NCBI GenBank assembly: GCA_034440635.1
Contig: JAOTON010001078.1
Coordinates: forward strand, 698,001-762,000
Source of the DNA: Lepas anatifera
Taxonomy: Eukaryota; Arthropoda; Thecostraca; Lepadidae
Length of the DNA: 64,000 nucleotides
Direction: 5' to 3'
Both the position numbers and the translations under genes were made by a program. The notes beneath the pieces are model-generated. The model was not told the DNA's origin and made no database searches. It worked only from the letters and a program-made list of their open reading frames with translations. Shown here one piece after another: positions 1-10,936 of this stretch. How positions within the stretch are numbered: position 1 is the first letter of the stretch; every line of letters begins with the position of its first letter.

Positions 1-185
1 AGGTAGTCGGAAGGGTTGAAAGGCTCGGAAAATCCGTGCTCCAGTTAGATACATAAGATCTGCTCAACTAGCTTAATTGATTCTTATCTTTCAGACAAAG
101 CCTTAACACACATTTTTAACTATCATCTACTCCTAGAACGGTCCACAAGTCCAAAAGAAGAGAATATATAAGTAAATAGACCTAC

Positions 186-411
186 CTCTGATGATGACCA
201 TTTCCACTTTTGATTCCCATTCCTTCAGCTTAGGGTACATCATCTGTACCATGTTCAGTGAGAGTGCGTTGAGCTGCTTCGTTCTGTTCATGGTCATGAT
301 TCCCACCTTGTTTCTCACTTCGAATAATACCTCGTCTGATGACGAAGACATCGACCTCCCCGCGAGGGGAAGCCTTGGAAGCGCACCATTGAATGCCGCA
401 CGCAGAGCCAT
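186..411 (-). CDS. HIBCH: 3-hydroxyisobutyryl-CoA hydrolase, mitochondrial: first coding exon (partial gene)
   Basis: HIBCH releases 3-hydroxyisobutyrate from its CoA ester in valine breakdown, in the mitochondrial matrix. The exon encodes 75 codons plus one base. Residues 1-25 are rich in Arg, Ala and Ser with almost no acidic residues, as expected of a mitochondrial targeting peptide. From about residue 27 the protein follows the start of the crotonase fold as known in HIBCH: a short strand, then MNRTKQLNALSLNM (family pattern NRP..LNALTLNM), then a helix ending YPKLKEWE and the strand VEMVIIRG. The exon ends AGAG|GTAGG, a good donor in phase 1. The ATG directly follows CCCTCCCAG, a plausible acceptor, and a TAA lies in frame eight codons upstream, so this is the first available start. 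The oxyanion-hole and catalytic region (GGG..lS, E, D) would be in exons beyond base 1. Family assignment is firm; the start is likely. Confidence 0.88.
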
Positions 412-432
412 CTGGGAGGGACAGGCCAACAA

Positions 433-1859
433 TTATTCGTTGGCAGACATACTGATTCAGCTTCTAATAACAACTTTCCATAGGAGATTAAGAATAAAAA
501 CAAATTGGAAAACAACTTCCACTATCCAATCCTCGGGAAAGGTTTCTCGTGCACGTTTTCTTCACATTCTGGCCCAATACATGGATTTTTTCCTCAACAT
601 AACATTTATTTCCTCCACACCATACAAGACGTTGCATGCAACAGAACATTACAATAAAATACAATGACTGTGGCATCTGCACCTACATATTGATATGGTA
701 CACTAACAGACCCCCGAAAGTGCGACCCCCACCCACCCCCTCCCAAAGTTTGACCAACCACTGCGGTAATTTTTTCAGTCTGTCAACATTATAATATCAC
801 CGCTCATAACTTCGGGCAGCCTCCCAGCGCCGCCACAACAGAGGTCACGCATACAATGAGAGCTCCTCCAGCATTAGCATATAAAGACGAGGAACCGCGA
901 TCAAACGAATAAATAGCACTGAGTCGACGCAAGCCCAGAAATAATAACAACAAATGTGCTCATTCTCCTGCACAACAAATGACAAACTTCCCCTGCATAG
1001 CTCGCAGATCGCTATTCAACAAACTTTTTTTCTGAAGAATGAAATCAGCATTTCCAGGTTGCTAGTGGCTGGGAATGAAGAGGACACCTGTGGAGTGTGG
1101 ACGCATTCCTGACCATGGTGCTCAAATCCTCTTGCACCTGCAGGGTAGCCGTGCGTCGTCCGCACAATGCAAAGGCGCATATTAAAACCGGTGGCAGGTA
1201 AAAACGCTAGTGGGGAACAACAAAACAGGTGCGGGGAATTACTCCACAATGACATTTTTCCAGGAAGGTGGTGTTGGAAAAGCGTCTACACATGAAAAAC
1301 GAACTTAAAAGACACGGAAACAGAAAAAAACGTCAGACTGGGTGACGTCCGACTCGAGATCTGTGGATGTTGAGCCTACCAGTTGGTGGCGCATTGTAGT
1401 CGAATGTGGTGTATGGAGTTTCGCCCGTCGTGCATGGGTGAGCTGGCTGGCATCCGAGGGCGATCTGGCATATTATGCTTGTGCTAAATAAAAAGACCCA
1501 CTCATATTATGGTGTTTTTTAAAATAAATATTTTCGTGTTCCCAACCCGGAAACACTTTACAGCTTTGCACCACACACACACGCAGACACAATATGTACA
1601 CGGCAGGGATTTCCACTTATCGGCATCCTTGCGGGACAGTCATGTCCACACGCTCCCTGTTACACGCCCCACCGTACCAGGCGGTGGGGCTATCCAGACT
1701 TCTCGGGCCCGGTGGAACAGAGGACTGCTCCAGTGACACATGATGAGGCCGTGCCCTCAGGCTGTGCCACCAGACCAGTGGATCCGTTTAAAGGCGGATC
1801 AAGCCTGTGCTCTCAATAACAAAAGCGCTGATTAATCAGCGTAAGTCCCTAGTCAAGGT
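433..1859. other. Upstream flank of HIBCH, no gene seen
   Basis: This stretch should hold the HIBCH 5' UTR exon(s) and promoter on the minus strand, but I could not place them. It has a C-rich run near 720-740 and a short CA-type run near 1,572-1,592. The open frames here are short and look random. Confidence 0.4.
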
Positions 1860-1993
1860 GGGCACTACCCAGTGTACTGCCATCTCCTGGGTAGGAGGCG
1901 GTCGAGGAAAAGACTGCCAGAGCCCCAGAGGTCAGCTTTGAACCAAGGACCTCCCATGCTGTTCCAAGGCGCCTTAACCAACTGCGCCATGGC
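1860..1993 (-). repeat. tRNA-derived SINE-like sequence
   Basis: On the minus strand TGGCGCAGTTGG (1978-1989) fits a Pol III A box and GTTCAAAGC (1935-1943) fits a B box (GWTCRANNC), about 45 bases apart as in a tRNA gene. The arms do not fold into a sound cloverleaf, so this is a SINE head or tRNA pseudogene rather than a working tRNA. A perfect 16-bp palindrome, CGCTGATTAATCAGCG, follows at 1826-1841 and may belong to the tail. Confidence 0.5.
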
Positions 1994-2307
1994 AGTGGTC
2001 TCATATTATGTTTTGGGGTGTGTCAACAAACGTGTACAGATTCAATTCGTTTAAATTGTTCACTTCAATTATAAGTTCCAATTGCTTACTTTTAAAGCCC
2101 ATCAGGTTTGAAAAAATCCCTCGGCAGAAATAATACATGGACACACAAATTTAAACAGACTCCTATCTCTGGCATTGACTTAAACATTTAAATTAACGAA
2201 ACAGCAAAATGCTGGGTGGCTGGATTGGGCTTGCTCTCCTGTGAATTCAACCTCTGCCCAGCCATCTGACTGTGCTGGTGCATTTCAGACAAGGTTGGAT
2301 CGGCATG

Positions 2308-2578
2308 CAGGGGGCGGGGGCGGCAGGGACAGGCGCCCCTCCCTGAGGGTCCAAAGTGCTCCCTTGAGGACACGAGCCGCACGAGCGCGGCTCGCCTGCA
2401 CTATGCCCTGTGGCCAAATTTGGCATTTTATACCAGACAGGGCCCTCTTAAGCCCTCTTCAGCACTCTATTCTGTAACAAGCAGGGCCCTTTTTACCCAT
2501 CAGGGCCCTTTTTGAGCTGTCGCAGGGGCCCTTTTTGGGCGCTGCCCCTCCCTGAGCAAAATCCTGGCTACGCCCCTG
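2308..2578 (-). mobile_element. hAT-like non-autonomous element, 271 bp
   Basis: The element runs from CAGGGGGCGGGG to GGCTACGCCCCTG. Its flanks are TCGGCATG (2300-2307) and TTGGCATG (2579-2586), an 8-bp target duplication with one mismatch, the length typical of hAT. The inverted sequence matches the element at 37336-37580 through most of its length, including the G/C-rich GGGCCCT series and the CAGAATAGAGTGCTG core. It encodes no transposase. It interrupts copy A of the tandem unit. Confidence 0.75.
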
Positions 2579-2796
2579 TTGGCATGCCTCTGGTGGGCTG
2601 CGCTGCTGTGGCCGGGCCGCCGGCTGATGTCACTGTGTCCTGCCCCCCAGACAGAGCCCGCTGCAACTCATGCAAGAAGCTGGCTGGCACCTCTGCTTGG
2701 CAGCCGCCTGCAGTTCAAGGAGAGAAGATGCCCCTGATGATGCTGGCTAATAGGTGGCTGGATCGGATGTGCTCTCCTGTGAAGTCGAGCTCTGCC

Positions 2797-3141
2797 CCAG
2801 TGTGCAAAGTATGGCATTTTCAACGAGATCACGTCGGTGCGAGTGCCCTTGGAGACAGGGCACAGTGGTGCGAATTTAATCAACCTGGTGTAAATTTGTG
2901 AGACTGGTGCGAGGAAGATGACACAAAAAACCAAACATATAATGGCTGAATGGTTATAAAAATACAGGAGGGTGCTTAACTAACTAATACGAGAGGAAGC
3001 ATTGCATCATGTGGGCAGGAATGGGTGCATTTTTCTCACTGGTATATGGCAGATTGGTGCGAATTTTTGGTGGCTGGCGGTGCAAGAATTTTAGATGGCT
3101 GGTGTACCTCGTCTGGCCAGCTGCCATACTTTGCAGACTGG
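2797..3141 (+). mobile_element. hAT-like non-autonomous element, 345 bp (copy 1)
   Basis: Terminal inverted repeats are CCAGTGTGCAAAGTATGGCA on the left and TGCCATACTTTGCAGACTGG on the right. It is flanked by a perfect 8-bp duplication, GCTCTGCC (2789-2796 and 3142-3149). A second copy with its own duplication is at 16524-16878. There is no open frame for a transposase, so mobility would need an enzyme supplied from elsewhere. Superfamily is inferred from the 8-bp duplication and the short CAG-type ends. Confidence 0.85.
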
Positions 3142-3330
3142 GCTCTGCCCAGCCATCTGACCATGCTGGTGCATGTCTGACAGGGTTGGATTGGCGCACC
3201 TCTGCTGCGCCTAGTGGGCTGTGCTGCTGTGGCCGGGCTGCCATCTGATATGCTTCTACTATGGTGCCTCTGCTTGGTAGCTGCCTGCAGCTTGGGAGTA
3301 GGAGGTCGGTCGCCTCTAGTGATGCCGACT

Positions 3331-4600
3331 GCTGGATAGCTAGCTTAGGCGTGCCAGGTCTGATCAAGCAAGATAATAAACCAGAACCTAAACTGTGATC
3401 CTTTCTGTCATCGCACATTGCGGCGAGCGGATCCATGGCTTTTGGCCTGAGAATGTACGAGAGCTTTTCCGGCGGGAGAGGACAACACTTCCTACGTTGT
3501 ATTATGTGTTGTGTGCACATGGCTATTGGATTTCTTTTAAGTGTGTATTATTTTTATTATCGTCATGCCATGCTGCCCCCGCGTCCGTTCCTGCCTTGGC
3601 GTTATTTTAGGGGGCCCGCGTTATAGGGCGGGCACGGACGCAGGACCGTCTTTGTAGCTGGGAAGAGCTAATACACATGTATGGTTTCAAATACACGTGA
3701 AGTCTCTCAAAAATATCATCAACAACATTCAGTACCTGGAAGAACCTTCATTCAGTATTACTTTTCACTACAACCACCGTGCGCCCACCACCTGTAGTTC
3801 GCGGCGCCCTTAAATACCGGGACCCTCGGGGGGTGACATGGCGCTGACGCTCTGTGGCGAGCGAAATCAGCAGCTAGCGATATTTGAGATCTGGAACTTA
3901 TCAAGAACTATAGAAAGTATTTGATATGCTGCCATATCAAGTTGAATCTTCTGTAATGAAGGGAGCGAGGATATTATAAGTGATAAAAATTATTTTGATC
4001 GAGCCTTTCCTCCAGTTCTTAACTTTATTCCTATACTTTAGGTTAATTACAGGATTTTTGGGCGAAAAGGTGTTGTCTGAGTCATATCCATATCCCATAC
4101 ATTTGATACGTAAAGGTACGAATAAAGGAAATCACCCAAGGGACCAGGAAGATCGCGCATGCGCAATGTATCGGACAGGGACCCTCAGGGCACCGGTGTA
4201 AAGATGCAGTTTTGAAGTCCAGTGACTATTGAATTTGCTTGCACTGTGTTTTTTGTAAGGAAATAAATTTCTCGCTAATTTTCATTCCCAGAGAAACAAT
4301 GCACCGGCAGTAGCTACCCTAATTACCACGGAACTCATCACAGCAGTGATTTCCCCCTTTCGGAGACAAATAAGCAGATGAGGGAAATAAAGACGCTGAA
4401 TTCCCACACTTCAATTCCAGATCAAGATGCTACAGAGCAGTTAGTGAGCAAGGAGGGGAAGGGTAAAAATTCATTGTGGAGCTCACGGTCAGATCGGAAA
4501 AAGGTGAAAATGTGATATGCAGGGGTGCGGACACACAAATTTTTTCCTGGGGGAGGGGATGGGAGACTGGTGATAGCCGGAGAACAGTGGAGTAGCTAAG
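3331..4600. other. Non-coding stretch with a short conserved promoter-like block
   Basis: I see no gene. Bases 3801-3830, containing TTAAATACCGGGACCCTCGG, recur almost unchanged in reverse at 21537-21566. Otherwise the sequence is mixed and unremarkable. Confidence 0.4.
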
Positions 4601-5215
4601 GTGGGTCCTTGGGGTCTGGAGACCCGCGTGACTTAATCTTATGCACCGTAAAGCACGAGCATTGATCTCAGGGTCCCCGAGCTTAGTCTCAGGGCCCCTG
4701 AACTTGGTTTCAGGAGCACCCGAGCTTGGTTTCAGAGGCCCCTAGCTGGAGCATTGGTATTGAGGGACTCGTGGAGTATCATACTCCGTGACCAATTTGG
4801 CTACGGTACGAAGCCCTGAACATTGATCTCGGGGGGGGGCAAATATCGACCTCGAGGGGCCCCCGAAAATTGGTCTATGGAGCAAAACATAAGCATTGGC
4901 CCATCAGGGCCATCACCCCCCCCACCCAGTTTGGTCTCAGGGGTCTCTACCTGGCTATCAGCGGACCACTGAGCATTGGTGGCGAGAGCTCCAACATTTC
5001 TAGCGGGAGCCCTCCAAACTTATCCCTTCGGGCTTGGTCTCGGGGACCCCGATCTTCGGACTGGGCAGCCCCCATGAGCTCATTTATTTGCCCCCCCGAG
5101 ATTTGGTCTCAGGGTCCCCTCGAGCATGGGATATGGCCTTCAAACTTGATCTCTGGTTTCGGTCTCGGAGGCCCCCAGCTGACCATCCCCTATCAAGTAG
5201 GGAGTCCCGACGGTC
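4600..5215 (+). repeat. Degenerate minisatellite, GGTCTCAGGG/CCCCGAGC motif
   Basis: The motif GGTCTCAGGG, followed by a C-rich block and a GAGCATTG or GAGCTTGG block, recurs many times with irregular spacing of roughly 30-60 bases. Copies differ a lot, which suggests an old array. Open frames across it reflect the repeat and are not taken as genes. Confidence 0.6.
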
Positions 5216-5339
5216 TTGGAATACCGCTTGGCCGAGACCTGGCTCCGCCCTTGCCGGAGGGTGATGGTTTGGAGTTTGAACACGCTGTATTTAGCCCTTG
5301 GTCCGGTAGGGGTTGATGAAAGCTCAGTTTGTTTGTTTT

Positions 5340-5520
5340 TTTTTTCGGTGGCACATGCAAACGGCGAAGGGAAGCACCGCCGTACTTAGCACACCTTATC
5401 CTGGATCACTGCTGCAACTTTTACCAAAATTGTAAGTCGTGTCATCTTAGGACAGGTCACCACTGCAGATCAAGTGACTTAATCCCCGAAGAGTTTAATA
5501 TAACATTAGTAGGAACAAGG
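5340..5520 (+). mobile_element. Old fragment of AGGTCA-rich TTAA family 2
   Basis: The order of landmarks (GCACCGCCGTACTTAGCA, a T-rich stretch, ACAGGTCACCA, CAGATCAAGTGACTT, GGAACAA) matches the 5' half of the family 2 elements at 11962-12531 and 31282-32117, with many substitutions. The fragment ends at TTAA, where a family 1 end begins. Confidence 0.55.
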
Positions 5521-5600
5521 TTAACCCTCGCCCGACGGGGCATCGATGGCTCCCTGAGGTTTTTTTAGAATAACAAGAAAACGACGAAAGGAAAAGGGTT
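5521..5600 (+). mobile_element. Truncated 5' end of TTAA family 1
   Basis: It starts TTAACCCTCGCCC, then GGGGCATCGATGGC, then a poly-T run and AACGACGA, matching the first ~70 bases of the full elements at 10937 and 26449. Similarity fades after about 5590 and no 3' end is visible. It appears to have been inserted into the older family 2 fragment. Confidence 0.6.
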
Positions 5601-6980
5601 TAGAAGAAAAGGCTTAGTCTGTGATGACTGCAAGAACTAGGTCACTAGATCCTGGGGAAGCTATGGCCAACAAAATAAAAGTCTTAAAACGCGTATTTCA
5701 AATTTTCGCCCAAAAAATGACCGTCTTGTTAGGAGACAAAATCAGCTAACAATGATTGCTTTAAGTCGCAGTAAGATGTAAAGTGCATACAAAAACGCTG
5801 CTGACGTCATACCCTGGAAAGCACACAAATGTGGCGCTATCTGTTTATTTGTCATGCCTGTGTGAAATCACTCGATGACATTTAAATTCATTTTATGATG
5901 ACCAGTCGTAAGTGTGAAATCACAAAAAACATGGTCATTTAGAAACTGCAAGAATACTAAACTTACAGTTCAGCAGCTTTTCGAACTAACTCGTCGACAC
6001 ATTCTCTGCCTAGAGGTCCCCAGTTTCCGAGGCCCGACTGTGGGGTGAGCCGTGCGCCAATGCATGCCAGCACACACTAGGGCTCACAGATCGTTCTGGT
6101 CTGCTGTTCGCTCCGAGCTGACGGGCACCTGGCAAGGCGCTGTAGCGCCGACTGAGAATCGTCAGTAGCGTGGCCACAGCGTCCTTCAGCTCCAGTGGTT
6201 GGACTCGTCGTTGTCCTTCGCTGGCTCAGTACCCGGTCCGATGCTGATGCACCGTCACCGCGGCGCCACGGTCGTCTCCGCGGAGTGGGGCGGGAGACGG
6301 TTCCGTATGATGAGACGATGCCAGCCGTCTGGCCACTGCTGCTGCCACCTTCTCCTGGCAGCCCTGAATACCGTCTGGGTGATGATCCGGAGGTCTGTCG
6401 CGGTGGTTTCCTGTCATAGGGTAGACGCTTCCTTTGCTAGTTGGTCTGCAGTGGTAAAACTCGTATGCCAGGTAAAACCGGTGGGCGATATCCATATGCC
6501 GGCACTAGCTTAGGCACCACCGCAGCCTATCCTAAATTTACTGAATAAGAGCCCGGGGTGGCGTTGCTGAACCCTTGCACCGTTTTCAGAAGTTAAAAGC
6601 ACGTGCGATGTCAATAGTAAGGCGCCAGTGGACCATCGCTTATGAGGGCAAGCACCATCTTTCCCGGCTGACGCATTAAAAATCACCACTGCGAACTCTG
6701 GGGGGTCCTCTGCATCTTCCGCCATATTTTTGACATTGATAACGTTTTTTTAATAAATGTTGTTCAAGTTGTTCCTGGTAAGGTTGCTGGAGCCGGAGTC
6801 TCACTAAAGTCATCAAGGAACTTGTCACGGAGACCCAGACCCCACCACCCGAACGAGCAACTCCCTCAATGGAGGGTGAATTTAGAAGTCAAAGTTTAAC
6901 GTCCCACAAAGCACAGGGACGGCCGCCCCGCTCAGGTCACCCTCTCACCAGTCAGTTGCCAGCCGACCTGTACGTAGGGT
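5601..6980. other. Non-coding stretch, GC-rich in the middle
   Basis: Bases about 6000-6510 are GC-rich with frequent CpG, but no frame shows a recognisable protein or a clear exon border. I see nothing else. Confidence 0.3.
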
Positions 6981-6986
6981 AAACTA

Positions 6987-7101
6987 TTGAGCGCCGGAGC
7001 GTCTCAGGGGAACCGATCCCAAGCCTGGACATGCACTGCCACTGCATGCTTCTGATCAGCAGGCCGGAGCCCAACGCTCTACCAACTGAGCTACCGGGGT
7101 G
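6987..7101 (-). repeat. tRNA-derived SINE family T1, copy 1
   Basis: The minus strand reads GGTAGCTCAGTTGGTAGAGC (A box), then a stretch ending GGCTTGGGATCGGTTCCCCT (B-box region), then GAGACGCTCCGGCGCTCA. The same order is found at 52223-52345 and in part at 53756-53811. The gap between the boxes is longer than in a tRNA, which fits a SINE derived from a tRNA. Confidence 0.65.
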
Positions 7102-7109
7102 GCTCAGTT

Positions 7110-8770
7110 CCAAACTAGTTTCTCTTCTCTTCGGCTTGTGCTGGCAGGCCTCCGTGTTCTTGCCAGAAGGCAAGGATCCATTAACGGGTGTTTCCAAGGG
7201 TAGTGCCTGTGAGACGATTGACACCCTTCTCGGAACACCAGAGTCGATGGGTAGTATTTCTCGTTGTTAACCAACTTAGTCTGCCCTGGCGACAAACAGA
7301 AAAAGTAATTAGATGGTTTTCAATTTTGGGTTTCAAATGTTTCTTGTTAAGCTAGTTTTGAGAAGGTCTGGCTGTGCCCTTCCTTCCTCAGCATTTATAT
7401 GTGAAACTTAAGTGGTACACATAAGAACATTCGCTCTTAACTAAACTTAAATCAAACATCAACGTCACAAGAGTGCCAGCCATCAAACTACACGCAAGTT
7501 CAATATCGAAACCTGATATGGACAATAACAAATAAAAGGAAAGTTAGCTCGAAAACACGGAATAAATACATGTAACACGTAGTGGCATGAAATGCAGGGT
7601 ATTAAGAATGAAGATTGCGTCTTGCCAACTGGTGAACCAAGGGCCTACCCCAAATCCAGAACCAGACAGATGTTTTTTTGGATTTTCTATTGATGACCAC
7701 TGAGGAGATTCATTTAGGTTTCCCAATTTTTGCTCCGATTAATTGTCTCGCTAGCAGTCACCAAGACAGCGAATAGGTCGGGGATTTGCCTCCCCCGTTT
7801 GCAGGCACCACCCGATCTGAGTCCATCCCCCTCCAACGAGAAGAAACCTCGGCAACGCCCCTGTGGGCTCGGTCTATGATTAAACGTCACGAGATTGAAT
7901 TTTAAAGGTAGGGAGATCCCCACACTTACCTACAATAACAGACACCAGATTTATTCTCCAAATGTATAATTGAATTTGAAGTAGAAGCGGCGGAAGGAGG
8001 CCGTAGCAGCAGCGGCGATGGGCCGCACCACAAACAGCATGAGACTGCTGAAGCGATGGCAGGATGCTGTAGAAACAGCGCGAGAGGCAGCACAGCAGCG
8101 GAAAGGGACTGGAGCATCAGCAAAGGAGGCGAGAAGCCGTGCAGATGATTTAATATTGTGTATTGGGTTGTTCCAAGGTATACCCATCATTATTTGGGGG
8201 CCTCGTGCCCAGGAGGTCTCAGGTGCACCACTGTTCTCACAAAAGAAGGCTTATGCCTTTGATACATCTGCTTGTATGTGCCCTGTTTGATCATGCTGTA
8301 TGGCTGTAATGCCATATTGGTCCGTGATTTCCTTATCCAGAGCTTAACACTGATTTTTTATTCCTCCACAGAATGAATACTTTTCAGTGCCTGGAACAAA
8401 AACAACATGGTCAGAATGACATAAATGGTTGCATTCCACAAATGGTAAATATAAACCTCAGTATTGGTGGTAGATGGCTATCAAAGTTCAGGTAAAATAC
8501 ACTTCAGGTATGAATGTGTAAATCTGAGGAATAGGGGCAGTACCAGTATTTTTCACGTGGCAAGGGGCAGATTATGGCCTGGAGAAGACAGCAGGGATAG
8601 TTGATTGATTGACTGTTTAGGCCTAGGGGTGAACCAGTCTGTGTAGTCATTTAATACAGCTATTGCTCCTCTTAATCTGAGGCCTATGACAACTTTTTTT
8701 CCAAAAAAATATATGTGAAAGCTAAAAATCAAATGTCATCATTGAGAAGAAGTATACAGAGAAGGGCCCA
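7110..8770. other. Stretch with one doubtful plus-strand exon
   Basis: A frame starting with ATG at 8018 after GGCGGCG encodes a basic, Ala/Arg-rich stretch (RLLKRWQDAVETAREAAQQR) and meets a possible donor, CCAAG|GTATAC, near 8178. A possible internal exon, CCACAG|AATGAATAC to CAAATG|GTAAAT (8372-8444), lies downstream, but its reading phase does not join the first. I do not recognise either. Bases 7780-7870 resemble the end of a 'CCCCTG' type transposon. Confidence 0.2.
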
Positions 8771-8771
8771 C

Positions 8772-8974
8772 CTCTAGTGGACTCATTTTGAGGCCAGTAC
8801 AGATCATTTGGCCTAATCATGTTTTCATCAATAACCATTTTCCAGTATAAAATCCCATTCATTCTAAGAAAGTTGCCCTTCACTGAATATAGATCTAGCT
8901 TCTGCAACCATTCACAGAAAGATAGTTTGCAAAGTGATTCCACTTGTTTAGTACATTCTGTGCAAGTTTTCAAG
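8772..8974 (-). CDS. Candidate internal exon D of an unrecognised minus-strand gene
   Basis: This minus-strand frame of 67 codons looks coding in composition: many Cys, Trp, Tyr, Leu and Asn and few simple runs. It includes CKLSFCEWLQKLDLYSVK and ILYWKMVIDENM. It ends CTAGAG|GTGGGC, an acceptable donor. Starting after CGCAAG at 8975 gives a phase that fits exon C exactly (two bases plus one). An alternative acceptor, GCACAG at 8958, would break that phase. I do not know the family. Continuation would lie to the left, but no further exon could be placed. Confidence 0.4.
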
Positions 8975-9270
8975 CTTGCGAGGTTTCAAAATGTATCCAG
9001 TATTCCAAAGACATGAGTCACACTCAAGCACAGGCCTCATATGGATGATGAGTATGAATTTCATGAATTCAACTGTACAATACACATAACTGAAGTAGGC
9101 TGCAGCATAAACTAGCAGTCTTTCAGGAACAGAGGTGATGTGGCGATGGAAGTATACAGAAGGATCAATTGTAATTACTAAGTTTTGCCGAGAATCAGCA
9201 ATAAGAATGATCCCCCATTTAGGTAGCTATCAGATGGCAATCAATGAGGCAAAATATAAGGACAACACAC

Positions 9271-9415
9271 CTGCCAGTGTTCATATTTAGTCCCCAGTAT
9301 TGGTAAGTGTTGATATTATTTCGAACCTTCATACTGATACCGTGGGCAGAGAAGGCATCATCCAGTTTCCCATGTAGGGTAGAAGCACAAATCTTGAACA
9401 ACTTAAACCAAATAT
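9271..9415 (-). CDS. Candidate internal exon C of the same unrecognised minus-strand gene
   Basis: The frame has 47 codons plus two bases at each end. It begins after TTTGTATAG and ends GGCAG|GTGTG. The predicted protein includes FKLFKICASTLHGKLDD and ISMKVRNNINTYQYW, a balanced composition unlike the chance frames around it. Its end phase matches exon D, 297 bases further on. Family not recognised. Confidence 0.4.
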
Positions 9416-9639
9416 CTATACAAATGATGGTGCCAAAGATGCTGACCAAGCTACCTAAATCAGGAAATTTTCAAAGGCTGGCCAAATGAAATGCCACATA
9501 TGCCAAACTTTCAGAATTAATTTGCTTGTGGTATGCACATCTAATGATAAACAGGTGTAAGGTGGCCTTATTAAAAGCACATAGCAAAAAAAACATGTGT
9601 TAGCTCCAACCCAATTCCCAAACACTGAAAAACAGTTAA

Positions 9640-9830
9640 AATCACAATCCCTCACATCAATATTGCTTGTCCCGTTTTGTGTTTTTCTTTCCTCCGCTCC
9701 ACCCCGCCGCCGCATTTCCCGACACATATGAATATGCTGTTTTCAAGTTTGAAATTTGTGCGTCGTTCTCGCCGAACTAGTCGAAAGCTCATCGCCATTT
9801 AAAGGGACATTGTCGCAAAAATTTTTATTG
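9640..9830 (+). mobile_element. Short dispersed element, copy 1 (right terminus kept)
   Basis: A 159-bp core (9640-9798) is nearly identical to 21332-21488. Here the core is followed by TTTAAAGGGACATTGTCGC and AAAAATTTTTATTG. In the other copy the reverse of this terminus precedes the core. The simplest reading is a MITE with inverted ends of which each copy has kept one. In both copies the core is bounded by TTAA. Confidence 0.6.
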
Positions 9831-10150
9831 TGGTTTCTTAATATTTGAAAAATCCTGATTCTGCAACTATCAATCATTTCTTTATCTTCGGCTAAATTTT
9901 TGGAGGCCACTCAACAATTATTCAAATTTGCTAACAATATCAATAATAGGCTGTAACCTGCTCTTCACCTCTATTCTATCAATCGAAGTTTTAAGTTCTA
10001 TAAATGATTTTTTGAGGATAGAAAATGTTTTTATGCTGTATTCGTATTCAATTTATTTTTATTAACCCTTAAAAATACAAATATCAGATTAGTTTGTCCA
10101 AAACATTCGGCTTGAGAAAACTAATCAGGAAAGTTTTAAAATCGGGCATG
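9831..10150. other. AT-rich stretch, no feature seen
   Basis: The sequence is AT-rich with poly-T patches and no credible open frame or repeat match within the window. Confidence 0.3.
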
Positions 10151-10159
10151 TATCGTACA

Positions 10160-10230
10160 GCGGGAATGGTATAGTGGCCTCCATTCCCGACTCTCACACG
10201 GGTAATACGGGTTCGAATCTAGGTCGTGGA
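10160..10230 (+). tRNA. tRNA-Glu(CTC)-like pseudogene
   Basis: TGGTATAGTGG (10167-10177) is a good A box for tRNA-Glu, and GGTTCGAATC is a good B box 44 bases further on, the normal tRNA spacing. CCCG and CGGG bracket a loop CTCTCAC whose anticodon would be CTC (Glu). The acceptor stem (GCGGGAA against TCGTGGA) and much of the T stem do not pair, so I call it a decayed tRNA or SINE head, probably not functional. Confidence 0.5.
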
Positions 10231-10932
10231 AGTTTTTACTGTAAAAACAATTTTTCTGATTTTCTTCTTGTTTGTTCATGCGTACTAATGGATGAAGCAT
10301 AGTCGGATCCATGATTGCCGATCGGGGAGGGGGGGTAACTTCCGGGGAGGGCACCATCCGGACCGAGGGGGGCGCCACCTATTGACCGGCAAAACCTATC
10401 AGATGGACGCTAAATCCTATCCGTGTGCGCCGATTTTCGCATCCTGGGGGGGGGATGGGACGCGACATTTTAGGGTTCACCGAGAGTTGATCAGAGAGAG
10501 AGGAGGGGGGCACGTGCCCCCTTTGCCCTCCTGGATCCTCCTATGGGATGAAGTAAATATTCTAAGGACAATTTCTTCTGGTTATCCCTCCGTCCGGATA
10601 GTTGAGGGAAAGGGAATATTAGCCCCAAATATTTTTCTAATCTGACTGGCGTACCAAACTGGAACCGGCTTGTCTCCAGCTCCCTGCAATGGTTCTCAAT
10701 CCGTCGGATTTCCCTTTATTGGAGACCAGTTCCCCTGTTTTCTGACCAGCGGGACACGCTGTTCGCCGTTCGAAAATGTCTTTTGTGTCCTTTGCTGAAG
10801 ACCATTATTGAAGGCTGACCGGTTTTCGTGCAAACCAAGGACCAGAAACCGGCCCAATAAAAAGCAGGGGTGGCTCTTCGAGATTATATGTGTTAATCTC
10901 GAGATTAATGTGTCTCGAGATTAATTAATCGT
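10231..10932. other. Non-coding stretch with G-rich runs
   Basis: Runs of G at 10325-10380 and 10440-10520 stand out. Near the right end, ATCTCGAGATTAAT and variants repeat several times just before the TTAA of the next element. No gene seen. Confidence 0.35.
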
Positions 10933-10936
10933 TTAA

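Larger units (their letters stand above)
2206..3330 (+). repeat. Tandem duplication of a ~250-bp unit, each copy interrupted by a different hAT-like element
   Basis: Copy A begins near 2206 and copy B near 2745. Both read GGTGGCTGGAT, then GCTCTCCTGTGAA, then CTGCCCAGCCATCTGAC, then GGTTGGAT, then GGGCTG.GCTGCTGTGGCCGG. Copy A is split at 2308-2578 and copy B at 2797-3141 by unrelated insertions. Each copy therefore supplies the empty site for the insertion in the other. The unit itself codes for nothing I recognise. Confidence 0.75.

Noticed and set aside
191..667. 158-codon plus-strand open frame over the HIBCH exon
   Set aside because: It is the antisense shadow of a clearly conserved minus-strand exon and has no family similarity.
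4870..5316. 148-codon Gly/Pro/Ser-rich open frame
   Set aside because: It lies in the degenerate GGTCTCAGGG minisatellite and has no exon borders or family match.
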